Positions 27,101-35,778 are shown, numbered from the stretch's first letter. The stretch is 64,000 bases of DNA from Streptomyces sp. col6 (GCF_008042035.1 NZ_RDBL01000013.1:592021-656020); one strand, 5' to 3'. Numbers and translations: made by a program. Notes: generated by a model not told the origin, from the letters alone.

Positions 27101-27583
27101 TCAGGCGTCGGACCCCGCCCCGCCCTCCTCATCGGCCGACACCTTCGACACCGCCGCCAGGAACCCGTCCAGGAATCGCCGTACTGCCGCGACCTCCCCC
27201 GCATCGAACTCCCGCAGCAGCGCCACGGCGCTCCCGATCGCCGGGCCGAACGCCGCCCACCCCAGCTCCACCGCCTGCGGGGTTACCCGCAGCAGTACCC
27301 GCCGCCGGTCCCGCTCGTCGCGCGTCCGTGCCAGATGCCCCAGCCGCTCCAGCCGGTCGATGAGTCCTGTAGTGCCCGCCGAGTTGAGGCCCAGCTCCGC
27401 CCCCAGCCGCCCGGCGGTGACTCCCCTCCCCTCGCGCTCCGCGTCCAGCAGGCATACCAACGCGCGCACATCGGTGGGATGCATCCCGTGCCGGGCCGCG
27501 AACTCCGCCTGCCGCAGCCCGAATTCCGACGTCACCCGCCGCAACAGATGCACGATGTCCAGCTCAGAACCCTGCTCGCCCAT
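27101..27583 (-). CDS. MarR family transcriptional regulator
   Basis: 160 residues with a MarR winged helix (VTAGRLGAELGLNSAGTTGL) and wing motif TRDERDRRRVLLRVT. It is divergent from the alpha/beta hydrolase gene with a perfect palindrome between them, so the hydrolase is its likely target. Confidence 0.87.
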   Translation of the reverse strand: MGEQGSELDIVHLLRRVTSEFGLRQAEFAARHGMHPTDVRALVCLLDAEREGRGVTAGRLGAELGLNSAGTTGLIDRLERLGHLARTRDERDRRRVLLRVTPQAVELGWAAFGPAIGSAVALLREFDAGEVAAVRRFLDGFLAAVSKVSADEEGGAGSDA

Positions 27584-27598
27584 CTCCGGCCTCTCCCC

Positions 27599-27625
27599 AT
27601 ATTATCTCGCTCAGCGAGATAATAT
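27599..27625. promoter_or_regulatory. Perfect palindromic operator, MarR / hydrolase intergenic region
   Basis: Thirteen-base arms ATATTATCTCGCT and AGCGAGATAATAT flank one central base. The unusual AT richness in a GC-rich region and the position between divergent genes mark it as the MarR operator. Confidence 0.85.
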
Positions 27626-27653
27626 CCAGGTGTACGGAGTCCAGGGAGCAACC

Positions 27654-28517
27654 ATGACATCCACCCCGCCCGCGAGCCCGGCCTTCCTCGCCGCCTACGA
27701 CGAGACCCTCGCCGCCACCTGGCCCCCCGGCACCGCAGCGACCACGGTCCCCACCCCGTACGGCACCACCCACCTCAACAGTCACGGCCCCGAGGACGCC
27801 CCGCCCCTGCTGCTGCTCCCCGGCGGCGGCGCCACCTCCACCGCCTGGTACGCCCAGGCCGCCGCACTCGGCCGTACCTACCGTGTCCACGCCGTCGACC
27901 TCATCGGCGAACCGGGCCGCAGCACCGCGGGGAAGCGCACCATCCGCAGCGTCGACGACCTCCGCGGCTGGCTCGACGCCCTGCTCGACGGCCTGGGCGC
28001 CACCGAACCGGTCGCCCTCGGCGGCCACTCGTACGGCGGCTGGATCTCCCTGCACTACGCCCTGCGCGCACCCGACCGGCTCCGGAAGCTGATCCTCCTC
28101 GATCCCACCGGCTGCTTCAGCGGCTTCCGCCCCGACTACCTGCTCCACGCCCTGCCGATGCTGCTCCGCCCGAACGCCGCCCGCACCCGCGCCTTCCTGC
28201 GCTGGGAGACCCGCGGCGCCGCCCTCGACCCCCACTGGCTGCGGCTGCGGGAGGCGGCGGCCGGCTTCCCCTCGGCGCGCCCGGTCACCGGACCCCGCCC
28301 GAAGCCGGAGGCCCTGCGCGCACTCGCCGTGCCGACACTCGTCCTCCTCGCCGGCCGGAGCCGCGCCCACGACGCCGAAAAGGCGGCCGCCGTCGCGCAC
28401 CGGCTGCTGCCCCGGGCAGAGGCGGCCGTCCTGCCGGACGTCTCCCACCACGCGCTTCCTCTGCACGCCCCGACGGCCCCCGAACTCAACCGCAGGATCA
28501 CGGAGTTCGTCGGCTAG
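27654..28517 (+). CDS. Alpha/beta hydrolase
   Basis: 287 residues. The nucleophile elbow is GGHSYGGW (Ser), the oxyanion strand is LLLLPGGGATS, and the late catalytic His is in DVSHHALPLHAP. AGGGAG at 27643-27648 precedes the ATG. It is probably controlled by the divergent MarR protein. The substrate is unknown. Its stop overlaps the convergent ArsC-like gene by four bases. Confidence 0.87.
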   Translation: MTSTPPASPAFLAAYDETLAATWPPGTAATTVPTPYGTTHLNSHGPEDAPPLLLLPGGGATSTAWYAQAAALGRTYRVHAVDLIGEPGRSTAGKRTIRSVDDLRGWLDALLDGLGATEPVALGGHSYGGWISLHYALRAPDRLRKLILLDPTGCFSGFRPDYLLHALPMLLRPNAARTRAFLRWETRGAALDPHWLRLREAAAGFPSARPVTGPRPKPEALRALAVPTLVLLAGRSRAHDAEKAAAVAHRLLPRAEAAVLPDVSHHALPLHAPTAPELNRRITEFVG

Positions 28518-28882
28518 GAGGCCCCGCGTCCCAGCGCGTCCCGGACCGCCTCCTCCGACCGGCCGACGACCGCCGTGCCGTCCTCCGCAGTGATGATCGG
28601 CCGCTGAATCAGCTTCGGGTGCCCGGCGAGTGCCGCGATCCACCGCTCCCGGGCATCCGCGTCACGAGGCCAGTCCTTCAGCCCCAGCTCCTTCGCCTCC
28701 GCCTCCTGCGTCCGTGTGATGTCCCACGGTTCGAGGCCGAGCCGGTCGAGCACGGCCCGGATCTCGTCCGGCGCCGGCACGTCCTCCAGGTAACGGCGGA
28801 CCGTGTAATCGGCCCCTTCCGCGTCGAGCAGCTGCACCGCGCTGCGGCACTTGGAACACGCGGGATTGATCCAGATCTCCAT
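28514..28882 (-). CDS. ArsC/Spx-family thioredoxin-fold reductase
   Basis: 122 residues beginning MEIWINPACSKCRSA. The active-site Cys pair CSKC and the late motif KLIQRPIITAEDG match the glutaredoxin-dependent arsenate reductase-like family. No ars genes are nearby, so arsenate may not be the natural substrate. ATG at 28882 is the only Met that preserves the first beta strand. Confidence 0.85.
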   Translation of the reverse strand: MEIWINPACSKCRSAVQLLDAEGADYTVRRYLEDVPAPDEIRAVLDRLGLEPWDITRTQEAEAKELGLKDWPRDADARERWIAALAGHPKLIQRPIITAEDGTAVVGRSEEAVRDALGRGAS

Positions 28883-29023
28883 GGGGCCAAAGGTACGGGA
28901 TGGACCTCGCCGAGTGGGCCGAAAACCCCTCTGGCCAGGGGCGATTGTCAGTGCCGGGCAGTAGAATGGAACACAGATCGTGAGGGTTCCGACGAGTTCC
29001 GCCACCGTGCCAGGAGGTTGCCC

Positions 29024-29305
29024 ATGGCCGTTGCCGCAGTCACGACCAAGCCGCTCGACAAGCCCCTGCACCAGCCGCTGAAGAAGAAGCCGCTCCCCGC
29101 CGGCCGGCCCCGTGAGTGGTACGTCTCGCACAACCGCCGGCTGAAGGCCATGCGCCTGGCCATCGCCCTGCTCGACACCGGCGTCTACATCCCGTCCACC
29201 GCGAACAACGCCCGGATACGCGCGACCGCCGAGCGCCTCGCCATCCACCCGCCGTCCGACACCACCTGCCGCATGGTCCGCGCCCTGATCCGCTACGGCC
29301 GCTGA
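29024..29305 (+). CDS. Small basic conserved hypothetical protein
   Basis: 93 residues, strongly basic in the first 45 (KPLHQPLKKKPLPAGRPRE), then RRLKAMRLAIALLDTGVYIP and IRATAERLAIHPPSDTTCRM. AGGAGG at 29012-29017 is a perfect ribosome site. The shape suggests a nucleic-acid-binding protein but I do not recognise a domain. Confidence 0.75.
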   Translation: MAVAAVTTKPLDKPLHQPLKKKPLPAGRPREWYVSHNRRLKAMRLAIALLDTGVYIPSTANNARIRATAERLAIHPPSDTTCRMVRALIRYGR

Positions 29306-29312
29306 CCGACGC

Positions 29313-29349
29313 GGGGCGGGTCCCCGGGAAGACCCCGGGGACCCGCCCC
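29313..29349. terminator. Terminator hairpin between convergent genes
   Basis: Arms GGGGCGGGTCCCCGGG (29313-29328) and its complement at 29334-29349. It separates the small basic protein gene from the MmpS-like gene. Confidence 0.8.
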
Positions 29350-29352
29350 TTC

Positions 29353-29793
29353 TCAGTACCCGTCGCAGGTCGCCGTCGCGTACGCACCCGAGGCCGAGTC
29401 CGTACGCCGCGTACCGTCGTCCACGGTCACCGCGCACGACACGTCACCACCACCCCGGCCCACGCTCACGACGAACGAGCCGCCGCTCATGAAGCCCTTG
29501 GTGTCCAGCTCCCCGGCCCACGGCAGCGACCGCAGCGCCAGCCGCCCGGTCGACAACTCCTCACCCCGCCAGGTGCTGTAGGTGAGCACCACGTCCCGCG
29601 CGCTGCCCGTCACCTCGTACCGGATGTGCACCTTCTGCGAGCCCTCCGAGCGGAGCACGTCCGACAGCACCGCCGTGACCGCACCCGCCGCGAGCGCCAG
29701 CAGCACGGCGACCAGCAACAGCACCCACGGCCACATCCGCCGCCGCGGAGGCGGCGGCGGGACCGGTTCGCCGGGCGGCACCTGCTCACTCAT
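29353..29793 (-). CDS. MmpS-like membrane protein
   Basis: 146 residues. A Pro-rich cytoplasmic start is followed by one membrane helix (WVLLLVAVLLALAAGAVTAV) and an exported domain with IRYEVTGSARDVVLTYST, typical of MmpS transport accessory proteins. Two Cys in the exported half (VSCAV, ATCDGY) may form a disulfide. No MmpL gene is adjacent. The nearest lies 9 kb away. Confidence 0.75.
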   Translation of the reverse strand: MSEQVPPGEPVPPPPPRRRMWPWVLLLVAVLLALAAGAVTAVLSDVLRSEGSQKVHIRYEVTGSARDVVLTYSTWRGEELSTGRLALRSLPWAGELDTKGFMSGGSFVVSVGRGGGDVSCAVTVDDGTRRTDSASGAYATATCDGY

Positions 29794-29870
29794 CCACCCA
29801 GCCTCCGCGCTTTGGCCCCGCACCGCGACCCCTCCGCGTCCGTCCGGCTGGGGGCCGCGGATCCGGAGGG

Positions 29871-30245
29871 CTACAGATACGGCCGCGTGATCAGCTCGAT
29901 CGCGTGCCCGGCCGGGTCCTTGAAGTAGACGCCCCGCCCGCCGTGCTCGGTGTTGGTCTCACCGGGCCGCTTCATCTGCGGGTCCGCCCAGTGCTCGATC
30001 CCGCCCTCGACCAGCCGCCCGTAGGCCCGGTCGAACAACCCGTCGTCGACGAGGAGCGCGTAGTGCTGCATCTGGATCTCCACCGGCGGCTCGGCGAACT
30101 GGAGCAGCACGCCGTCCTCCAGCTGGATGTTGACGAACGGCCCCCAGGACGGAGCCTCGTCCAGCTCCAGCAGCTCCCGGAAGAACCGCGCGGACGCATG
30201 ACGGTCCACGGCGGCGATGATGGTGTGGTTGAACGAAACGGACAC
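29871..30245 (-). CDS. VOC family (glyoxalase/bleomycin-resistance fold) protein
   Basis: 124 residues of paired beta-alpha-beta-beta-beta units. The start FNHTIIAAVDRHASARFF and the end YFKDPAGHAIELITRPY carry the His/Glu metal positions of the VOC fold. The GTG start follows GAGG. The substrate is unknown. Confidence 0.85.
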   Translation of the reverse strand: MSVSFNHTIIAAVDRHASARFFRELLELDEAPSWGPFVNIQLEDGVLLQFAEPPVEIQMQHYALLVDDGLFDRAYGRLVEGGIEHWADPQMKRPGETNTEHGGRGVYFKDPAGHAIELITRPYL

Positions 30246-30560
30246 GCTTGATGACCTCTTGATCTCTTCGGCTCGGCACAGGGGAAAACGCGACGCTGTA
30301 CGAGCCGGGGGAGGTCCTCGTGTCCGGCATGCGGAACGCCCGAGGGGGCGCTTCCGGCGGGGGCTCAGCCCACCACCGGATAGCCGTTCCGTGCATGGCG
30401 TATAGCCGGTCCGGTGTTCACGGGTACGACCCTAGGGGTGCGGGGCCGGGTGTGTACAGTTGTTTGGCGCCCGAGGACGCGCGCGTACGCGTGTGCAGGT
30501 TCCACGCCCGGCCACCGCGGACCTGGTGGACGCCGTCCCCCGACCGACAGGTACGCCTTC
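30246..30560. other. 315-base divergent promoter region, no gene
   Basis: Lies between the VOC gene and the SulP gene. It must hold both promoters. I see short GC-rich inverted segments but nothing I would name. Confidence 0.4.
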
Positions 30561-32069
30561 TTGTCCTCCTCCGCCACGCCCGCGTCCCCGTTCCGGCTGC
30601 GTGCCCTCAAGCCCGACTGGATCGCCGACCCCAAGGTGTGGCGCACCGAAGTCCTCGCCGGACTCGTCGTCGCGCTCGCCCTGATCCCGGAGGCCATCTC
30701 CTTCTCGATCATCGCCGGAGTGGACCCCGCGATCGGCCTGTTCGCCTCGTTCACCATGGCGGTCACGATCTCAATCGTCGGCGGGCGCCGCGCGATGATC
30801 TCCGCCGCCACGGGCGCCGTCGCTCTGGTCATCGCCCCGGTCAACCGCGAGCACGGCTTCGGCTACCTGGTCGCCACCGTGATCCTGGCCGGCCTCTTCC
30901 AGATCGTCCTGGGCGCTCTGGGCATCGCCAGGCTGATGCGGTTCGTGCCGCGCTCCGTGATGACCGGCTTCGTCAACGCCCTGGCGATCCTGATCTTCAT
31001 GGCCCAGGTGCCCGAGATGCACGACGTGCCGTGGGAGGTCTACCCGCTCATCGCCGGCGGCCTGCTGCTGATGGTGTTCTTCCCGAAGGTCACCCGGGTG
31101 ATCCCGGCGCCCCTGGTTTCCATCGTCGTGCTCACCACCATCACCCTGGCGGCGGGCCTCGCGGTCCCGGCCGTCGGCGACAAGGGCGACCTGCCCTCCT
31201 CGCTCCCCGTGCCCGGCCTGCCCGACGTGCCGTTCACCCTGGACACCCTGACCACCATCGCCCCCTACGCCCTGGCGATGGCCCTGGTCGGCCTCATGGA
31301 ATCCCTCATGACCGCCCAGCTGGTCGACGACATCACGGACACCCGCTCCGACAAGACCCGCGAGTCGGTCGGCCAGGGCGTCGCCAACATCGTCACCGGC
31401 TTCTTCGGCGGCATGGGCGGCTGCGCCATGATCGGCCAGACGATGATCAACGTCCGCGTCTCCGGGGCCCGCACCCGCCTCTCCACGTTCCTCGCCGGCT
31501 CCTTCCTGATGGTGCTCTGCATCGCCTTCGGCCCGGTCGTCTCCGACATCCCGATGGCCGCGCTGGTCGCCGTGATGGTGATGGTCTCCTTCGCCACGTT
31601 CGACTGGCACTCCATCGCCCCGAAGACCCTGCGGCGCATGCCGGTCGGTGAGACGGCCGTCATGGTCCTCACCGTGGCCGTCGTCGTCGCCACGTCCAAC
31701 CTGGCGATCGGCGTCGTGGTCGGCTCGGTCACCGCCATGGTCGTCTTCGCCCGCCGCGTCGCCCACTTCGCCGACGTCACCGCGGTCGTCGACCCCGACG
31801 GGAGCCAGGTCGTCTACTCGGTGACCGGCGAACTCTTCTTCGCCTCCTCCAACGACCTGGTCAACCGCTTCGCGTACGCCACCGACCCCGACAAGGTGGT
31901 CATCGACCTCTCGGCCACCCACATCTGGGACGCCTCTTCTGTCGCGGCCCTGGACGCGATCGAAACGAAGTACGCCGGACGCGGCAAGACGGTCGAGATC
32001 GTGGGCCTCAACCGCCCGAGCGCGGACCTGCACGGCACCCTCAGCGGCGAACTGACCGGCGGGCACTGA
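30561..32069 (+). CDS. SulP family anion transporter with STAS domain
   Basis: 502 residues. The transporter core shows EVLAGLVVALALIPEAISFS, the family signature region, then about ten to twelve membrane segments. A C-terminal STAS domain (VVYSVTGELFFASSNDL, VIDLSATHIWDASS) follows. It may carry sulfate or bicarbonate. TTG at 30561 (MSSSATPASPFRLRALKPDW) is chosen because resemblance to the family begins there. In-frame codons reach 30414 but add unlikely sequence. It is convergent with tetR. Confidence 0.87.
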   Translation: MSSSATPASPFRLRALKPDWIADPKVWRTEVLAGLVVALALIPEAISFSIIAGVDPAIGLFASFTMAVTISIVGGRRAMISAATGAVALVIAPVNREHGFGYLVATVILAGLFQIVLGALGIARLMRFVPRSVMTGFVNALAILIFMAQVPEMHDVPWEVYPLIAGGLLLMVFFPKVTRVIPAPLVSIVVLTTITLAAGLAVPAVGDKGDLPSSLPVPGLPDVPFTLDTLTTIAPYALAMALVGLMESLMTAQLVDDITDTRSDKTRESVGQGVANIVTGFFGGMGGCAMIGQTMINVRVSGARTRLSTFLAGSFLMVLCIAFGPVVSDIPMAALVAVMVMVSFATFDWHSIAPKTLRRMPVGETAVMVLTVAVVVATSNLAIGVVVGSVTAMVVFARRVAHFADVTAVVDPDGSQVVYSVTGELFFASSNDLVNRFAYATDPDKVVIDLSATHIWDASSVAALDAIETKYAGRGKTVEIVGLNRPSADLHGTLSGELTGGH

Positions 32070-32157
32070 GGCGAAGCACCCCGGGCCCGGGGGAGCGGAA
32101 CCAGGCGGGCACCTAGGGCCCGGGGGAGCGGCCGCCCGGCCCCGGGACCCGGACCGC

Positions 32158-32760
32158 CTACCCCGCGACGGCCCCGTGCAGGAAGACCTCGACCAGCTCC
32201 CGCGAGGTGAGGTCCGGCTCGTCCTCCGTACGCGGCTGCGTGAACAGCAGCCCGAAGAAGAGCGCCGCGATCTGCTCCGGGGTCCGGCGCAGGGCGGCCC
32301 GGTCGGGCTCCAGCAACTCCGCCACGGCCGCGCGGATCCGGGCCGACGACTCATTGCGCCCCGCGCCGCGCACCGGTCCGGGGTGCTTGCCGCCGCCATG
32401 CCCCAGCGACCCGAGGATCGCGCCCATCCTGGCCATGTGCGCCTGGAGCGCCTCCGCCGCCTCCACGAGCCGGTCGGACAGCGGCTGGGTCAGATCGATC
32501 CCGTCGAGCTCACGGACGGCGTGCTCGGGGGACAGCGCCTCGGCCACACATGCCTGCATCAGTTCGTCCTTGTCTGCGAAGACCCGGAAGATGGTGCCCT
32601 CCCCGATGCCCGCGGCACGGGCGATCTTCGCGGTCGTGACGGCGGAACCGTACTCGGCGATCAGCGGGATCGCGGTCTGGATGATCATCGCGCGCCGCTG
32701 CTCCGGCGACATGCCGGGTGCGCGGCGGCGGGTGGTCGGGTTCTCCTTGGATTCGGTCAT
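32158..32760 (-). CDS. TetR family transcriptional regulator
   Basis: 200 residues with the HTH VTTAKIARAAGIGEGTIFRV ending in FADKDELM. Two near-palindromic operators directly upstream suggest self-repression. It would originally have been separated from the 3' end of glnA by about 180 bases, before the element inserted. Confidence 0.86.
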   Translation of the reverse strand: MTESKENPTTRRRAPGMSPEQRRAMIIQTAIPLIAEYGSAVTTAKIARAAGIGEGTIFRVFADKDELMQACVAEALSPEHAVRELDGIDLTQPLSDRLVEAAEALQAHMARMGAILGSLGHGGGKHPGPVRGAGRNESSARIRAAVAELLEPDRAALRRTPEQIAALFFGLLFTQPRTEDEPDLTSRELVEVFLHGAVAG

Positions 32761-32773
32761 GCCCCGACCATAC

Positions 32774-32813
32774 GGAGTGAGTGCTCACTCCGTCAATGAG
32801 TGAGTCCTCACTC
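32774..32813. promoter_or_regulatory. Two tandem TetR-type operators
   Basis: The first, GGAGTGAG-TG-CTCACTCC (32774-32791), and the second, GAGTGAG-TC-CTCACTC (32798-32813), share the same half sites and start 24 bases apart. They lie just upstream of the tetR start. Confidence 0.8.
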
Positions 32814-32845
32814 CGCTCTGGGTGAACGCTCCGGGCACGAATGAC

Positions 32846-32890
32846 CAAGGGCCGTGCCTTCCCCCTCGACGGGGGAAGGCACGGCCCTTG
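32846..32890. terminator. Displaced native glnA terminator
   Basis: Arms CAAGGGCCGTGCCTTCCCCC (32846-32865) and the complement (32871-32890) with loop TCGAC. It lies 52 bases beyond the orphan glnA tail at the left junction, so before insertion it would have ended glnA. It also lies upstream of tetR. Confidence 0.75.
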
Positions 32891-32941
32891 AAACGACCGG
32901 ATACCGGCCGGAGCGCGCGAGAGCGGATCCGGCCCGCGCGA

Positions 32942-32962
32942 TTTAGAGGTCGAAGTACAGCT
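32942..32962. repeat. attL: Left attachment site: orphan copy of the glnA 3' end
   Basis: The core GTCGAAGTACAGCT (32949-32962) is identical to 52252-52265 inside the end of glnA. The repeat extends seven bases further left with a single G/T difference. Read on the minus strand it is the last glnA codons, Leu-Tyr-Phe-Asp-Leu-stop, with no gene attached. This marks the left boundary of the inserted element. Confidence 0.85.
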
Positions 32963-33006
32963 TAGAAGCTGCTTTGACCTGCATAGATGCATCGGTCATG
33001 GAGGGG

Positions 33007-33026
33007 CGGTGCACAACCGGTGCACT
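33007..33026. repeat. Candidate integrase arm sites, left end
   Basis: CGGTGCAC occurs at 33007 and 33018, 11 bases apart in the same orientation, 45 bases inside the left core. The same pair with the same spacing occurs inside the right end. Confidence 0.5.
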
Positions 33027-33085
33027 TCACGCAGGCAAGGGATGCGGGTGCGCGGCGTTGATTATGGCCAGCCGGGTTGTTCCCC

Positions 33086-33916
33086 ATGGTCGGCGCCCCG
33101 GAAATGATGGCCGTTGTGGACGAGCTATTGATCGCACTCGTGGCCGCCGTGTTCGGCCTGGCGGGCACCGTGGTGGGAGCTGTTGTCGCTGCACGAGCCG
33201 CGAAGGCCGGCGCTGACAAGAACGCTGAGACAGCCCGACGACAGGTAGAGGACCAGGCAACTGCTGAGCACGCTCATTGGTTGAGGCAACAGCGCCTGAC
33301 TGCCTACGAAGGGTTTCTGGAAGCCTGGGACGAGTGCCTCCGTCTCACTCGGGCGTCAGCTGATCCGCACGAGAGCGACCCGCCCGGTGTGGAACCACTG
33401 CGAGCGGCTGCGGGCCACATGGCGGAGCGTGCCAGACGCATCGCTCTCTTGGGGCCTCCAGCGGTGACGCAGGCGGCTGAGGAACTGGCCGAGACGATGC
33501 AGCAGGACGTAGACGCCACTGCCGAGTTCTTGCGAGAGGCCGAGGCCGGAACGTTGGTTTTGGACGGACGTCCTGGCGACATCGATGGGGTACACGCTGC
33601 CACAAAAGCCTTTACGAACAAGGCAGACCAATTGCGTGAGCTCCTGGCGGGTGCGCAGGAGAGCGGTGAAAGCGTTGACGGCCACCCTCTTCTGGCTGAG
33701 TACTTGGAGGCCGGCAACCGATATCAGACGGTTTCCCAGGAGACCCTGGGTGACCTTCAGGCTAACCTTGATCAGTTGGCGAGCCTTGCTGATCAAGCCA
33801 CGGCAGTGGTCGACCTGTTGAGGCGCAACCAAGCTGCACGTGAAGCCAGCCGCGAGCAATTCACGGCCGAGGTACGCGCGGCTCTGGGAACGCCGCCCCT
33901 CTCGGGCAATGGCTGA
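33086..33916 (+). CDS. Membrane-anchored coiled-coil protein of unknown function
   Basis: 276 residues. One N-terminal membrane helix (LLIALVAAVFGLAGTVVGAV) is followed by a long, charged, probably coiled-coil region (AETARRQVEDQATAEHAHWL onward). There are no enzyme motifs. The ATG at 33086 has only a weak ribosome site. ATGs at 33104 and 33107, or TTG at 33077, are alternatives. It is the leftmost gene of the element and may be cargo. Single-helix proteins of this kind are common beside immune genes, but no role can be stated. Confidence 0.65.
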   Translation: MVGAPEMMAVVDELLIALVAAVFGLAGTVVGAVVAARAAKAGADKNAETARRQVEDQATAEHAHWLRQQRLTAYEGFLEAWDECLRLTRASADPHESDPPGVEPLRAAAGHMAERARRIALLGPPAVTQAAEELAETMQQDVDATAEFLREAEAGTLVLDGRPGDIDGVHAATKAFTNKADQLRELLAGAQESGESVDGHPLLAEYLEAGNRYQTVSQETLGDLQANLDQLASLADQATAVVDLLRRNQAAREASREQFTAEVRAALGTPPLSGNG

Positions 33917-34066
33917 TCACGCCTTCTGCGACAGTGACAAGGAGTCGCCGAGCGCCGCACGCCGACCAGATCCGGCCGCTGCACTCCATTGACCGGTCGC
34001 CGGAGCAGGGCCTCTGCCACACTCCACACCTGACGGCTAAGGGCATTGAACCGGGGGTACAGCACC

Positions 34067-34282
34067 ATGGCGAAGCCGCGGAAGGGGTACTACCGAGCCG
34101 CGCATTACGTGCGGCCGACGACCACGTCCAGCAAGGTCAAGCGGCCTCCGCTCTGGGTGATCGTGGTCGGTGTGATCCTGCTGATCGCTGCCTGGAACAC
34201 CCTCTTCAGCAACGACGGCGACGGCACGACGCCGGAGCCTCAGCGGACGTCCCAATCAGTTACGGATTCGTCGTCCCGCTAG
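34067..34282 (+). CDS. Small single-helix membrane protein
   Basis: 71 residues: a basic start (MAKPRKGYYRAAHYVRP), one membrane helix (LWVIVVGVILLIAAWNTLF) and an acidic Thr/Ser-rich tail. GGGGG at 34053-34057 precedes the ATG. Its last 27 bases overlap the convergent end of the caspase gene. The function is unknown. Confidence 0.6.
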   Translation: MAKPRKGYYRAAHYVRPTTTSSKVKRPPLWVIVVGVILLIAAWNTLFSNDGDGTTPEPQRTSQSVTDSSSR

Positions 34283-35416
34283 CTTCCGAATGGTTCGCCT
34301 CCAAGGTGACGAGGCGGCTGAGTGCTGCTGACTGTGCTCACGTGTCTCTTCGGATTCAGCCGTGCGTTCAGCTAGAGGAGCGGACCGAAGGCGCTCCCAG
34401 CACTGTCGCCAGACGTCCAGCTGCTCGTCAGGGACCCCACAGGCGGTCAGATAGACGTCCGTGGTCCGCCATGTCTTGGGTAGTTCCTTACGGTTGAGCA
34501 GGCCGCCGACCGTCCCGGGAGCGATTTGCCCGCCGGAGCGATGGCTGATGGCGACGTGGCTGAGAGCGCTGGTGATGCGCACTTGGCCCAGAGCGCTGAA
34601 GAACCCCTCGACGGTGCGGATGCCTGCGGGGTCCGGCCATTCACGGCGGTCCTCACTCTTACCGCTCGGGGTTCCGGACACAGGCGGACGGCTGAACGCA
34701 GGATTCCAGCTGAGCGCGAGCCGGCCGTTGCTGTTGCGCTCCCGCCCTTGGGGAACCGGCCGGCCCTTCGCCGAAAGTGACCTCCTCAGCTCGCGCAGGA
34801 TGCTGTCGAGGTCAAGCTGCTCGGGGCCTCCCGCGATACCGGTGGTGAGGAGAGAGAGCAGTTCACCGGTGAAGGCCGTGTGCTGTTCTCCCGGTGGCGC
34901 GAGTGCCTGGCGGTTCTCCGAGGCCGCGGCGAGCAAGTACGTCCCCTCTACGTCAGCTTGGACAGCCAAGTCCGACGAACCCATTGTTCCGAGGGCCAAG
35001 CCGCCGTAGCAGCAGTCGAGAATGACGACGGTCCGCTCCGCTCGCCCGTCCAGCAGGGCATCACGGAGCCAGTTGTACGGGATGCCGGTATCGACACGCT
35101 GCTGCTTGGACCGGGGGAGCCCCAGGTAGAGCTCACCCTCGGGCGTGACCAGGCCGTGTCCTGCGTAGTACACGAGCAGCGTGTCTCTTGCCGTGTCACT
35201 CGCTTCCCACAGCGTGTCCATTGCGGCTGTCGCGCTGGGCGGGTCAGCGAGTACGTCGCAGGCGTCACTGCTGAGATTCCACGAAGCGGGCCCGGTAAGC
35301 AGATCTGCCAGGGAGGTGAGGTTGTTGGCGACGGCAGGGAGATCCTCGAGGAAATCGTAGGTGCTCGTCCCGATCAATACCGCCCTCGAAGCGCCAGGAT
35401 CCGGGAACACGCTCAA
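34256..35416 (-). CDS. Caspase-like (C14) protease with C-terminal effector-associated region
   Basis: 386 residues. The N-terminal caspase fold carries the catalytic His87 in LVYYAGHGLV and Cys136 in VVILDCCYGG, so the dyad is intact. Residues after 250 are a separate region (TVEGFFSALGQVRITSALSH, TWRTTDVYLTACGVPDEQLD) that looks like a small helical or XRE-like module. It overlaps the EACC1-like gene by four bases. Caspase/EACC1 pairs belong to predicted conflict systems in multicellular bacteria. A cell-death or anti-phage role is inferred, and no NTPase partner is beside it. Confidence 0.8.
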   Translation of the reverse strand: MSVFPDPGASRAVLIGTSTYDFLEDLPAVANNLTSLADLLTGPASWNLSSDACDVLADPPSATAAMDTLWEASDTARDTLLVYYAGHGLVTPEGELYLGLPRSKQQRVDTGIPYNWLRDALLDGRAERTVVILDCCYGGLALGTMGSSDLAVQADVEGTYLLAAASENRQALAPPGEQHTAFTGELLSLLTTGIAGGPEQLDLDSILRELRRSLSAKGRPVPQGRERNSNGRLALSWNPAFSRPPVSGTPSGKSEDRREWPDPAGIRTVEGFFSALGQVRITSALSHVAISHRSGGQIAPGTVGGLLNRKELPKTWRTTDVYLTACGVPDEQLDVWRQCWERLRSAPLAERTAESEETREHSQQHSAASSPWRRTIRKLAGRRIRN

Positions 35417-35778
35417 CTCGCCGAGCCGTCCTCGTCGCTTTGCCGGCCCTCTTGGAGCAGTCGCGTGATGCGCTCGATCTCCTCGGGGCTGCAGTCGGTC
35501 AAGGCGTCAACGAGATCCTCGTACCGAACCGTCACGCGCTCGGCGCGCCGCCGCGTTTGCTTCCACGCGGCAAGCGCCACAGCGAAGTTCGCGGCACTCC
35601 AGCCATTCTCAGTGACCAATTGCAGGACGTCGGCGACCGCCCCCATCTCACCCTCGCGCGGCGGTTGTTCGCACAGCTCCACGCTGGCAGTACGCCGGAT
35701 GTCGGGGTCGCGGCGGAGCCAGGTCAGCAGGGAGCGGAGCTCGTCATCCGCTGGCTCCACACGAATCTCGACGCGCAT
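35413..35778 (-). CDS. EACC1-like effector-associated small protein
   Basis: 121 residues. The motif EQPPREGEMGAVADVLQLVT and the trailing ANFAVALAAWKQTRR match my memory of the effector-associated constant component EACC1, a small protein found with caspase, trypsin-like or other effectors. It precedes and overlaps the caspase gene (ATGA), so its amount is tied to the protease. It may gate or recruit the protease, which is inference from genome context in the literature rather than from sequence. Confidence 0.68.
   Translation of the reverse strand: MRVEIRVEPADDELRSLLTWLRRDPDIRRTASVELCEQPPREGEMGAVADVLQLVTENGWSAANFAVALAAWKQTRRRAERVTVRYEDLVDALTDCSPEEIERITRLLQEGRQSDEDGSAS

Noticed and set aside
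32083..32131. Sixteen-base direct repeat after the SulP gene
   Set aside because: GGGCCCGGGGGAGCGG occurs twice (32083 and 32116) but is GC-rich simple sequence between convergent genes, with no sign of an insertion.
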